Source: Alphaproteobacteria bacterium
GTDB lineage: Bacteria; Pseudomonadota; Alphaproteobacteria; Puniceispirillales; Puniceispirillaceae
Direction: 5' to 3'
Assembly: GCA_011524805.1 (NCBI GenBank)
Contig: WTJO01000052.1
Span: 1-6,794 of the forward strand
DNA: 6,794 nucleotides
Position numbers and translations under genes: made by a program. The notes under the pieces were generated by a model. The model ran no database searches. It was given only the letters and a program-made list of their open reading frames with translations, and was not told the origin of the DNA. This document shows positions 1-5,261 of this stretch, in pieces (position 1 is the first letter of the stretch; each line of letters starts with the position of its first letter).

Positions 1-39
1 AAGCTGAAAACACTTGATATTGTGGGCGAGCAGGAATAG
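1..39 (+). CDS. ntrX: 3' end of an upstream gene, probably response regulator NtrX (partial)
   Basis: Only the last 12 codons and a TAG stop (37-39) are visible; the peptide reads KLKTLDIVGEQE. Frame 1 is the only + frame open across this stretch, since the other two reach a stop within the first 15 bases. NtrX and other NtrC-type regulators end in a Fis-like helix-turn-helix whose last helix often reads HRKLKxLGI, and KLKTLDI fits that tail. Genes for NtrX commonly lie directly before trkA in alphaproteobacteria, which supports the call. NtrX is the DNA-binding partner of the sensor kinase NtrY. The stop is 56 bases before the trkA start, with no obvious terminator between them, so read-through into trkA is likely. 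With only 12 residues the identity is an inference from context and tail motif. Confidence 0.6.
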   Translation, partial: KLKTLDIVGEQE

Positions 40-95
40 ATAGCCAGAACAAAGCGATTTCCGCGAGGTAATCAGGTTAGGCGTTAGGAGCTATA

Positions 96-1475
96 ATGAA
101 AATAGTCATTTGTGGCGCTGGATTGGTTGGTAATGCAATCGCCAGACATTTAGCTGCCGAAGGCAATGATGTAACAGTCATCGACCAGGATGGTGACAGA
201 TTACAGCGTCTTGTCGATATTGCAGATGTCGGGGCAGTGCAGGGTGTTGCCTCTCATCCCAATATGTTAAGTCAGGCTGGTATGGCAGATGCAGAATTGC
301 TGATTGCCGTTACTGAATCTGACGAGGTTAACATGGTTGCCTGTCAGGTTGCACATACCATCTTTGAAACGCCGGCGAAAATTGCCCGTTTGAGGTCTCG
401 TGCCTATCTTGAGCCTGAGATAGAACAGCTTTACAGCCCAGAAAATCTGCCAATTGACCATATTATTTCGCCTGAAATTGAAGTCTCTCAGGCTGCAGGG
501 CGCCAGCTTAGCCTGCCGGGGGCGTTTGATATGAAAGATATGGCAGGCGGAAAGATACGGCTGATTGGCGTGGTCTGTCATGAAAACTGCCCGATACTGG
601 CCACCCCCATACGCCATCTCACAGACCTGTTTCCCGGCCTGTCCATGACCATTATCGCCATTTTAAGAGGCAGTGAGGTGATTGTGCCACGCGATGGCAC
701 AGATATGCTACAGACAGGAGACAGGGTTTATTTTGTCTGTGATACAGAACAGACACAAAGAGCCATGGCCAGCTTTGGTTACGTAGACGAGGTTGTCCAT
801 AATGTCGTGATTGCAGGTGGCGGTAATATCGGCATGTTGCTTGCGCAGGATATTGAAGCCCGCTTTGAAGGTACTGTCTGCCATATTATCGAAAAAGATA
901 AACATCAGGCACGGTTTCTTGCAGAACATCTTCAGCGCACTTCTGTGACCTGTGGCAATTCGCTTGACGGGGATATTCTCAAAGAGGCAGGGGTTGCTTC
1001 AACCGAGACATTTGTATCGGTATCAGATGATGACGAGGTGAATATCCTGTCAGCCCTGCTGGCAAAACGGATGGGAGCGATGCATTCGGTCGCGCTTGTG
1101 AATATGCCGGGCTTTGTGCCGTTGATAAGCACGCTTGGTGTTGACGCTGTGATTAACCCGCCACAAATTACCGTAGCCTCTATTCTGGAACATATCAGGC
1201 GCGGCCGTATTGTTGATGTGCATTCCGTGGTAGAAGGGCTTGGCGAAGTGCTTGAGGCTGTGACCTTGCCGGGATCGTCACTTGTCGGCAAGCCTTTGCG
1301 TGATTCACGTGTTCCTAAAGGTGTATCAATCGGAGCAATTCTGCGTGGTGAGCAGGTAATTGCCGCGCGTGGTGATACAGTTATTGAAGAAGGCGACCAT
1401 GTTATTTTATTTGCGCGTCATGGCCGTGCCGGACGGGCAGAGTCAATTCTGAGCGAAAGCAACGAATATTTTTAA
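96..1475 (+). CDS. trkA: Trk system potassium uptake protein TrkA
   Basis: This is the cytoplasmic, NAD(H)-binding regulatory subunit that gates the TrkH/TrkG-type potassium channel. At 459 aa it has the usual length of the tandem form, with two RCK units. The first Rossmann fold opens with ICGAGLVG (G7, G9, G12) and ends its second strand with D30. The second opens with IAGGGNIG (G241, G243, G246) and has E266 in the equivalent acidic position. Each is followed by a TrkA-C (RCK-C) domain, at about residues 145-228 and 372-456; the second contains LVGKPLRD and EEGDHVILF. The ATG at 96 is preceded by TAGGAG (85-90), a good ribosome binding site at 5-base spacing. It probably shares a transcript with the upstream ntrX-like gene and the downstream transaminase gene. 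The channel subunit itself is not in the window. All family landmarks are intact. Confidence 0.96.
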   Translation: MKIVICGAGLVGNAIARHLAAEGNDVTVIDQDGDRLQRLVDIADVGAVQGVASHPNMLSQAGMADAELLIAVTESDEVNMVACQVAHTIFETPAKIARLRSRAYLEPEIEQLYSPENLPIDHIISPEIEVSQAAGRQLSLPGAFDMKDMAGGKIRLIGVVCHENCPILATPIRHLTDLFPGLSMTIIAILRGSEVIVPRDGTDMLQTGDRVYFVCDTEQTQRAMASFGYVDEVVHNVVIAGGGNIGMLLAQDIEARFEGTVCHIIEKDKHQARFLAEHLQRTSVTCGNSLDGDILKEAGVASTETFVSVSDDDEVNILSALLAKRMGAMHSVALVNMPGFVPLISTLGVDAVINPPQITVASILEHIRRGRIVDVHSVVEGLGEVLEAVTLPGSSLVGKPLRDSRVPKGVSIGAILRGEQVIAARGDTVIEEGDHVILFARHGRAGRAESILSESNEYF

Positions 1476-1538
1476 TCTTTGCCTTTAATATTTGATTTCC
1501 TGTATTCTATAAGACCAACCAAGCAAGGAAAGTTCCAG

Positions 1539-2381
1539 ATGTCCCGTATCGCCTATGTAAATGGCCGTTATATCCGTCACGCAGATGCCGCGGTTCATAT
1601 CGAAGATAGAGGCTATCAGTTTGGAGATGGTATTTATGAAGTAATTACCGTCATTAATGGCAAGCTATATGATTGTGATGGTCATATGGCACGGCTGACA
1701 CGTTCGCTGGCAGAAATATCTCTTGATAATCCGCTGACTGAAGATGTGCTGATGTTGGTCATGACGCGGCTTGTCAGGATGAATGCGCTCAAGCATGGCA
1801 CCATCTATCTCCAGATAACGCGCGGCGTGGCACGGCGGGATCATAAATTTCCGGCCAATGCAAAGTCTGCCATCGTGATGACGGTAAAGCATATGCGGCT
1901 TGCCGGACGTCAGCATGAAGCAGGGGTCAAGGCCATAATTGTTGATGATCTGAGATGGGCACGGCGGGATATTAAAACCATTCAGCTATTGCCAAACTGT
2001 CTGGCAAAACAGGCCGCCGCAGAACAGGGCGCCTATGAAGCCATTATGGTGATGCCTGATGGCAGTGTCTCAGAGGGTTCGTCATCCAATGTGTGGATAC
2101 TCACTCACGACAATCAGCTTGTAACACGCCCTGCCAGCCATGATATTTTGAACGGTATTACACGTCAGTCTATTGAAAAAATTGCAAAAAAACGCCAAAT
2201 CTCTGTTGAATTTCGCACATTTGATACCGCTGAAATGCTAGCCGCAAAAGAAGTGTTTGTTACCAGCGCCACATCACTGGCAACAGCGATTACACAGATA
2301 GATGAGCATATGATTGCAGATGGCAAGGTTGGCGAGATTGCCCATGCGCTTCGGGCTGATTATCTGGCATCGCCACAATAG
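1539..2381 (+). CDS. dat: D-amino-acid transaminase (D-alanine aminotransferase), PLP fold type IV
   Basis: A 280-aa class IV aminotransferase that moves an amino group between D-amino acids and 2-oxo acids (typically D-Ala + 2-oxoglutarate to pyruvate + D-Glu), feeding peptidoglycan precursors in the cytoplasm. It has the family hallmark DRGYQFGDGIYEV (residues 23-35, with Y33), the RxH pair R100/H102 in TRGVARRDHKFP that holds the D-substrate carboxylate in Bacillus Dat, the PLP-binding lysine K146 in RRDIKTIQLLPN, and E179 in VSEGSSSNVW, which contacts the PLP ring. The RxH pair favours D-amino-acid transaminase over branched-chain transaminase or aminodeoxychorismate lyase. The frame is open upstream to a TTG at 1479, but the ATG at 1539 is preferred: it has AAGGAAAG at 1525-1532, and homologues start a few residues before VNG. 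The 63-base gap after trkA holds only a poor promoter match (TTGCCT 1479-1484, TATTCT 1503-1508), so cotranscription is likely. Confidence 0.92.
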   Translation: MSRIAYVNGRYIRHADAAVHIEDRGYQFGDGIYEVITVINGKLYDCDGHMARLTRSLAEISLDNPLTEDVLMLVMTRLVRMNALKHGTIYLQITRGVARRDHKFPANAKSAIVMTVKHMRLAGRQHEAGVKAIIVDDLRWARRDIKTIQLLPNCLAKQAAAEQGAYEAIMVMPDGSVSEGSSSNVWILTHDNQLVTRPASHDILNGITRQSIEKIAKKRQISVEFRTFDTAEMLAAKEVFVTSATSLATAITQIDEHMIADGKVGEIAHALRADYLASPQ

Positions 2382-2415
2382 GTGACAATTAAGCATATTG
2401 CGTTAAACTGCTAAG

Positions 2416-2449
2416 TATAAAAACGAAAAAAATAAGATAAAAAATGGGA
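2416..2449 (+). promoter_or_regulatory. A-rich leader of hfq, possible Hfq autoregulatory site
   Basis: Nearly all of this stretch is A, interrupted by single C, G or T bases, and it ends in GGGA just before the hfq start. It contains A-R-N triplets in phase (AAA AAT AAG at 2428-2436, then AAA AAT at 2440-2445), the type of sequence that binds the distal face of Hfq in Gram-negative bacteria. E. coli hfq is known to repress its own translation through its 5' leader, so a similar loop here is plausible but inferred. The A-rich run may instead simply keep the start unstructured and offset the weak ribosome binding site. TATAAA at 2416-2421 could also serve as a -10 box, but I find no good -35 at the right spacing. 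Confidence 0.35.
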
Positions 2450-2453
2450 CGTA

Positions 2454-2702
2454 ATGGCGATGGAAAAGCAGCATAATCTTCAGGATATTTTTCTCAATCA
2501 GGCGCGTAAACAGCATGCTGCGGTGACGGTATTTCTGATGAATGGTGTAAAATTGCAGGGTGTTATCACATGGTTTGATAATTATTCTGTGCTGTTGAAA
2601 CGTGACGGACATATCCAGCTTATCTATAAGCACGCCATTTCAACCATCATGCCTAGTTCTGTGCTTGATTTGTCAGACTTTCCGGACGTTGATGACAGCT
2701 AA
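2454..2702 (+). CDS. hfq: RNA chaperone Hfq
   Basis: Hfq forms a hexameric Sm-like ring that pairs small RNAs with target mRNAs and affects mRNA stability and translation. The 82-aa product shows the whole fold: the N-terminal helix LQDIFLNQARKQ (residues 9-20, with Q10 as the U-binding proximal-face residue and R18/K19 on the rim), the Sm1 strand region VFLMNGVKLQGVITWFDN (26-43), and the Sm2 motif YKHAIST (58-64). The tail after the ring is short and acidic (LDLSDFPDVDDS); in other Hfq proteins such acidic tips help release RNA. The RKQ rim and the extra residue in the loop before Sm2 match alphaproteobacterial Hfq. The start is ATG 2454; a second in-frame ATG at 2460 (MEKQ...) is an alternative. 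The only nearby Shine-Dalgarno-like sequence is GGGA at 2446-2449, 4 or 10 bases from the two starts. The gene is preceded by a very A-rich leader and overlaps the next gene by 11 bases. Confidence 0.97.
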   Translation: MAMEKQHNLQDIFLNQARKQHAAVTVFLMNGVKLQGVITWFDNYSVLLKRDGHIQLIYKHAISTIMPSSVLDLSDFPDVDDS

Positions 2703-3534
2703 TTCTCAGTTTCACCTGCCAGACTCCGATTTATCACAGGCGGTATTCTCGGCATTGTCCCATGCCGCCAGCCAGATTATATGGCCGTATTTTGGCCAGC
2801 TTGATGCAGATATGGTACGCACAAAATCAAGCGATACAGACTTTGTAACCATCGCAGACACCAGAGCAGAACAGTATCTGAGCTCATCTCTTCTGCCTTT
2901 GATTGAGGGCGCTGATATTATTGGAGAGGAAAGCACCTCCCAGACAGGCGTAATCCCGAAAACCTTATCAGATGGCTATATATGGGTTGTTGACCCGCTT
3001 GATGGAACAAGAAATTTTGTAAATAAAATCAATAGATTTTGCTCTATGGTTACCTTGTTGCATAAAGGCGTGCCGCAAGCAGCGTGGATTTACAGAATTG
3101 CCGAAAAGGACTGCTTTTTCGCTGGAAAGGGTAGGGGGGTATATTATCTGGATGGCACAACATATCAAAGATGTGCGCCCTCAGGCGAGGCATCATTTTT
3201 TGAGGCAAGAGGCACAGCAAATGCAATGGGGGTTGAAGAGCCGCTTCGTACCGCCCTGCGTGAACGGCTAAAAACCCATAAAGGCAGATACCATATTGGT
3301 TCGGCAGGGCTTGACGCGGTGGCACTCGCACAAGGCAGGTCTGAATTTGTGATGCATTCCAAACTCACGCCGTGGGATAGCCTGCCTGTCAGCCTGTTTG
3401 CGCAGGAACTGGGATTTGTGGTTAAAATGGCATCAGATGAAAGCAGATTTACGCCGCAGAAAACAGGAATATTGATGATAGCCAGAGACGAGCCAATGTG
3501 GCAGGCATTCAGACAATTTGTCTATCAAGGCTAA
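2692..3534 (+). CDS. Inositol monophosphatase-family phosphatase (substrate uncertain; HisN- or SuhB-like)
   Basis: A 280-aa Mg2+-dependent phosphomonoesterase of the FIG superfamily. Visible motifs are FVTIADTRAE (51-60), IIGEES (76-81, with a metal-binding Glu), WVVDPLDGTRNF (98-109, metal ligands D101 and D104 with G105/T106), GSAGLDAVALAQGR (203-216) and PWDSLPVSLFAQELG (227-241, metal ligand D229). All expected acidic ligands are present. Known members act on inositol phosphate, histidinol phosphate, PAP/3'(2'),5'-bisphosphates or NADP, and these motifs do not decide between them. The motif after D229 departs from the usual WDxAAG. The ATG at 2692 is chosen because the conserved domain starts soon after it; the frame is open back to an ATG at 2602, but that start would lie well within hfq and add 30 residues with no family match. 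The start overlaps the end of hfq by 11 bases, which suggests translational coupling. No strong ribosome binding site is visible (GGA at 2684-2686). Confidence 0.9.
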   Translation: MTANSQFHLPDSDLSQAVFSALSHAASQIIWPYFGQLDADMVRTKSSDTDFVTIADTRAEQYLSSSLLPLIEGADIIGEESTSQTGVIPKTLSDGYIWVVDPLDGTRNFVNKINRFCSMVTLLHKGVPQAAWIYRIAEKDCFFAGKGRGVYYLDGTTYQRCAPSGEASFFEARGTANAMGVEEPLRTALRERLKTHKGRYHIGSAGLDAVALAQGRSEFVMHSKLTPWDSLPVSLFAQELGFVVKMASDESRFTPQKTGILMIARDEPMWQAFRQFVYQG

Positions 3535-3549
3535 ACCATGTGCATATTG

Positions 3550-4368
3550 TCAGCGCGCCGCCTGTTTTGCCTCATCCCATAATGCATCCATTTCTGCAAG
3601 CGAGCTTTTGGTAATATCTTTGCCAGCCTGCCGCAGACTGTCTTCAATATAGCGAAAACGCCTGTCAAATTTGTCGTTGCATCCCATCAGGGCTGCTTCA
3701 GGATCCACTCCTGCTTTACGGGCAAGATTGGCAATCACGAATAATAAATCGCCAATCTCTTCTTTTAAGGCTGGTTTTGACATATGTTCCAGTTCAGCCT
3801 CCAGCTCGGCTGTTTCCTCTTTTAATTTGGCAAGCACATCTGAAATATCAGGCCAGTCAAATCCGACAGAGGCAGCGCGCTTCTGCATTTTCAGCGCAAC
3901 CTTTGCAGCGGGCATATTTTTCGGAATATCATCCATCAACGACAGAGGCGAGAGGCCATCATGATGGTGCGCCGCACGTTCTTCTGCCTTTATCTGTTCC
4001 CAATTTTTGCGCACTTCATCTTCAGTACTGGCAGATATATCTGCAAATATATGCGGGTGGCGGCGGATCATTTTCTTGGATATGCCTCTGGCGACATCAT
4101 CGAAATTAAACAGATTTTTGTCTGTTGCTATCTGGGCATGAAACACAACCTGCAACAGTAAATCACCCAGCTCGTCACATAATTTGTCAGAATCATTCTG
4201 CTGGATAGCATCAGCTACCTCATAGGCTTCTTCGATTGTGTAGGGGGCGATTGTGTCAAAATCCTGCTTAATATCCCACGGGCAGCCGGTATCGGGGTCC
4301 CTTAGGCGTCTCATAATATCGCAAAGCCTGTCTATCTGCCGGTCTTTCTGGGAAACTATATCTGACAT
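3550..4368 (-). CDS. mazG: Nucleoside triphosphate pyrophosphohydrolase MazG
   Basis: MazG hydrolyses (d)NTPs to (d)NMP and pyrophosphate; it is linked to nucleotide-pool clean-up and, in E. coli, to control of (p)ppGpp effects. The 272-aa product has the two-domain layout of the E. coli type. The N-terminal MazG domain contains MRRLRDPDTGCPWD (19-32), TIEEAYE (44-50, EExxE) and DELGDLLLQ (65-73, ExxD). The C-terminal, catalytic domain has VGFDWPD (168-174), KEETAELEAE (183-192, EExxE) and KEEIGDLLFVIANLAR (202-217, ExxD), ending in ALWDEAK. The Mg2+-binding Glu and Asp residues are present in both halves. The start is the ATG at 4368-4366 on the minus strand; no clear Shine-Dalgarno precedes it, and the next Met (residue 19) would begin exactly at the conserved RLRDP block, so the longer form is preferred. 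It converges on the phosphatase gene with 15 bases between stops and no recognisable terminator. Confidence 0.96.
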   Translation of the reverse strand: MSDIVSQKDRQIDRLCDIMRRLRDPDTGCPWDIKQDFDTIAPYTIEEAYEVADAIQQNDSDKLCDELGDLLLQVVFHAQIATDKNLFNFDDVARGISKKMIRRHPHIFADISASTEDEVRKNWEQIKAEERAAHHHDGLSPLSLMDDIPKNMPAAKVALKMQKRAASVGFDWPDISDVLAKLKEETAELEAELEHMSKPALKEEIGDLLFVIANLARKAGVDPEAALMGCNDKFDRRFRYIEDSLRQAGKDITKSSLAEMDALWDEAKQAAR

Positions 4369-4415
4369 AAGGGGCGCTCTTTGAGTGTTGAAAATAGTTG
4401 TCGAAATTCTAAATC

Positions 4416-4444
4416 ATGATAGCATAGCCATCATCTTGCCACAA
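4416..4444 (-). promoter_or_regulatory. Candidate promoter for mazG
   Basis: Reading on the minus strand, TTGTGG (4444-4439) is followed after 17 bases by TATCAT (4421-4416), a 5 of 6 match to the -10 consensus but only 3 of 6 for the -35. It would give a leader of roughly 40 bases before the mazG start. Its -35 box overlaps the left arm of the inverted repeat at 4441-4449. The assignment is by consensus matching only. Confidence 0.3.
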
Positions 4445-4482
4445 TAAATGGCGATGGTTCATACTCATATGTAATTTATTGT
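4441..4482. repeat. 9-base inverted repeat in the divergent intergenic region
   Basis: ACAATAAAT at 4441-4449 and its exact reverse complement ATTTATTGT at 4474-4482 are separated by 24 bases. The repeat sits between the two divergent promoter candidates, overlapping the -35 of the one toward mazG and lying just upstream of the one toward the DUF502 gene. A 33-base centre-to-centre spacing is about three helical turns, which would suit a regulator binding two half-sites on the same face. The arms are A+T-rich in an A+T-rich region, so chance is a real possibility. It lacks the G+C-rich stem and T-tract of a terminator. Confidence 0.4.
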
Positions 4483-4493
4483 TTCTATTCATA

Positions 4494-4523
4494 TTTACAA
4501 CAAAATATCAGATGAAATATGAT
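4494..4523 (+). promoter_or_regulatory. Candidate sigma-70 type promoter for the DUF502 gene
   Basis: TTTACA (4494-4499) and TATGAT (4518-4523) each match 5 of 6 consensus bases and are 18 bases apart. Transcription would start near 4530, giving a leader of about 27 bases before the ATG at 4557. It lies in an A+T-rich gap between divergent genes, where a promoter is needed because the gene on the left reads the other way. Confidence 0.55.
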
Positions 4524-4556
4524 AGCTGTTCACATGTAAAACCTAGATGATACGAG

Positions 4557-5252
4557 ATGCCTATGTCCGATATTGATGGAACACCCCCCACAGAAATAAA
4601 AAAGAAGGGGCTGGTTGCACGGCTTAGAGGCTGGTTTCTAACAGGCTTGCTGGTCACCGCGCCTGTTATGCTGACCATCTATATCACCTTTTTGTTTGTG
4701 AATATCATTGACAGCAATGTAAATGCGCTTATTCCGGCACCTTTGCGTGAGATGATTGAGATAAAGGCGCCTTTCATCGGCTCATTGCCCGGATTAGGGC
4801 TGGTGGCGGGGCTGATTGTCATCACCCTGATTGGCGCGATTGCCGCAGGGTTTTTTGGCAGATGGCTTATCCGTGTTGGTGAGGGGATTCTGAATAGAAT
4901 GCCTGTGGTGCGTACAATTTACGGTGCGTCAAAACAGATACTGGAAACAGTGCTTACCACCCAGTCAAATGCGTTCAGAGAGGTTGTGCTGGTTGAATAT
5001 CCCAGAACCGGTCTGTGGGTGGTTGGCTTTGTGACTAGTCCGACACAGGGCGAAATCAAAACCAAACTGTCAGATGAAACTGTGAATGTATTTGTGCCTA
5101 CAACGCCAAACCCGACATCTGGCTTTTTGCTGTTCTGCCCTGTCAAAGACCTTGTCTATCTGGATATGGGTGTAGAGGACGCTGTCAAGCTGGTCGTCTC
5201 GGGCGGGATTGTTACGCCAGATACAGCAAAGCTGGCAAAGAAAAAGGCCTAG
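4557..5252 (+). CDS. DUF502 family two-pass inner-membrane protein, function unknown
   Basis: A 231-aa protein with a basic N-terminal segment (IKKKGLVARLRGW, residues 14-26) followed by two hydrophobic helices at about 26-51 and 78-101. The short loop between them contains the proline/glycine-rich FIGSLPGLGL (73-82). The rest is a soluble domain that the positive-inside rule places in the cytoplasm. Family-typical landmarks are FLTGLLVTAPVMLTIY (27-42), MPVVRTIYGASKQILE (115-130), VEYPRTGLWVVGFVT (146-160) and VPTTPNPTSGFLLF (180-193). DUF502 proteins are widespread in Proteobacteria and in plants (the COV, CONTINUOUS VASCULAR RING, family), but no bacterial biochemical role can be read from the sequence. 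ATG 4557 is in frame with a second ATG at 4563 (MSDIDG...); GAG at 4554-4556 is spaced better for the second, so the product may be two residues shorter. It has its own promoter candidate and ends by sharing CTAG with the recG stop. Confidence 0.9.
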   Translation: MPMSDIDGTPPTEIKKKGLVARLRGWFLTGLLVTAPVMLTIYITFLFVNIIDSNVNALIPAPLREMIEIKAPFIGSLPGLGLVAGLIVITLIGAIAAGFFGRWLIRVGEGILNRMPVVRTIYGASKQILETVLTTQSNAFREVVLVEYPRTGLWVVGFVTSPTQGEIKTKLSDETVNVFVPTTPNPTSGFLLFCPVKDLVYLDMGVEDAVKLVVSGGIVTPDTAKLAKKKA

Positions 5253-5261
5253 CCAGAGGCC
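5235..5261 (-). terminator. Intrinsic terminator of recG, built into the end of the coding sequence
   Basis: On the minus strand GGCCT (5261-5257) pairs with AGGCC (5250-5246) across a 6-base loop, and the stem is directly followed by TTTTTCTTT (5245-5237). This is the classic hairpin plus T-tract form, with a short but G+C-rich stem. The recG stop codon TAG (5251-5249) lies partly in the loop and partly in the stem, so the last codons of recG form one arm. The T-tract is read from the lysine codons at the end of the DUF502 gene. On the + strand the same hairpin is not followed by a T-tract, so it should act in one direction only. Confidence 0.65.

Noticed and set aside
1479..1538. Upstream TTG start that would add 20 residues to the D-amino-acid transaminase
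   Set aside because: The extra residues match nothing in the family, the TTG lies 4 bases after the trkA stop with no ribosome binding site, and the ATG at 1539 has a good one.
1829..1970. 13-base direct repeat GGCACGGCGGGAT at 1829-1841 and 1958-1970 in the transaminase gene
   Set aside because: Both copies encode ARRD next to residues that are individually conserved in the family (the RxH pair and the PLP lysine), so protein constraint plus codon choice explains it better than a DNA element.
2602..2691. Longer start for the phosphatase, inside hfq
   Set aside because: It would add 30 residues encoded by the conserved part of hfq in another frame; the family domain begins after the ATG at 2692.
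3512..3551. GACAAT/ATTGTC inverted repeat across the phosphatase-mazG stop region, considered as a bidirectional terminator
   Set aside because: The stem is only 6 bases and A+T-rich, the loop is 28 bases, and no T-tract follows on either strand.
3550..4368. mazG as part of a toxin-antitoxin system
   Set aside because: MazG is the pyrophosphohydrolase named after its E. coli neighbourhood; no mazE or mazF gene is present here and the protein is a normal two-domain housekeeping enzyme.
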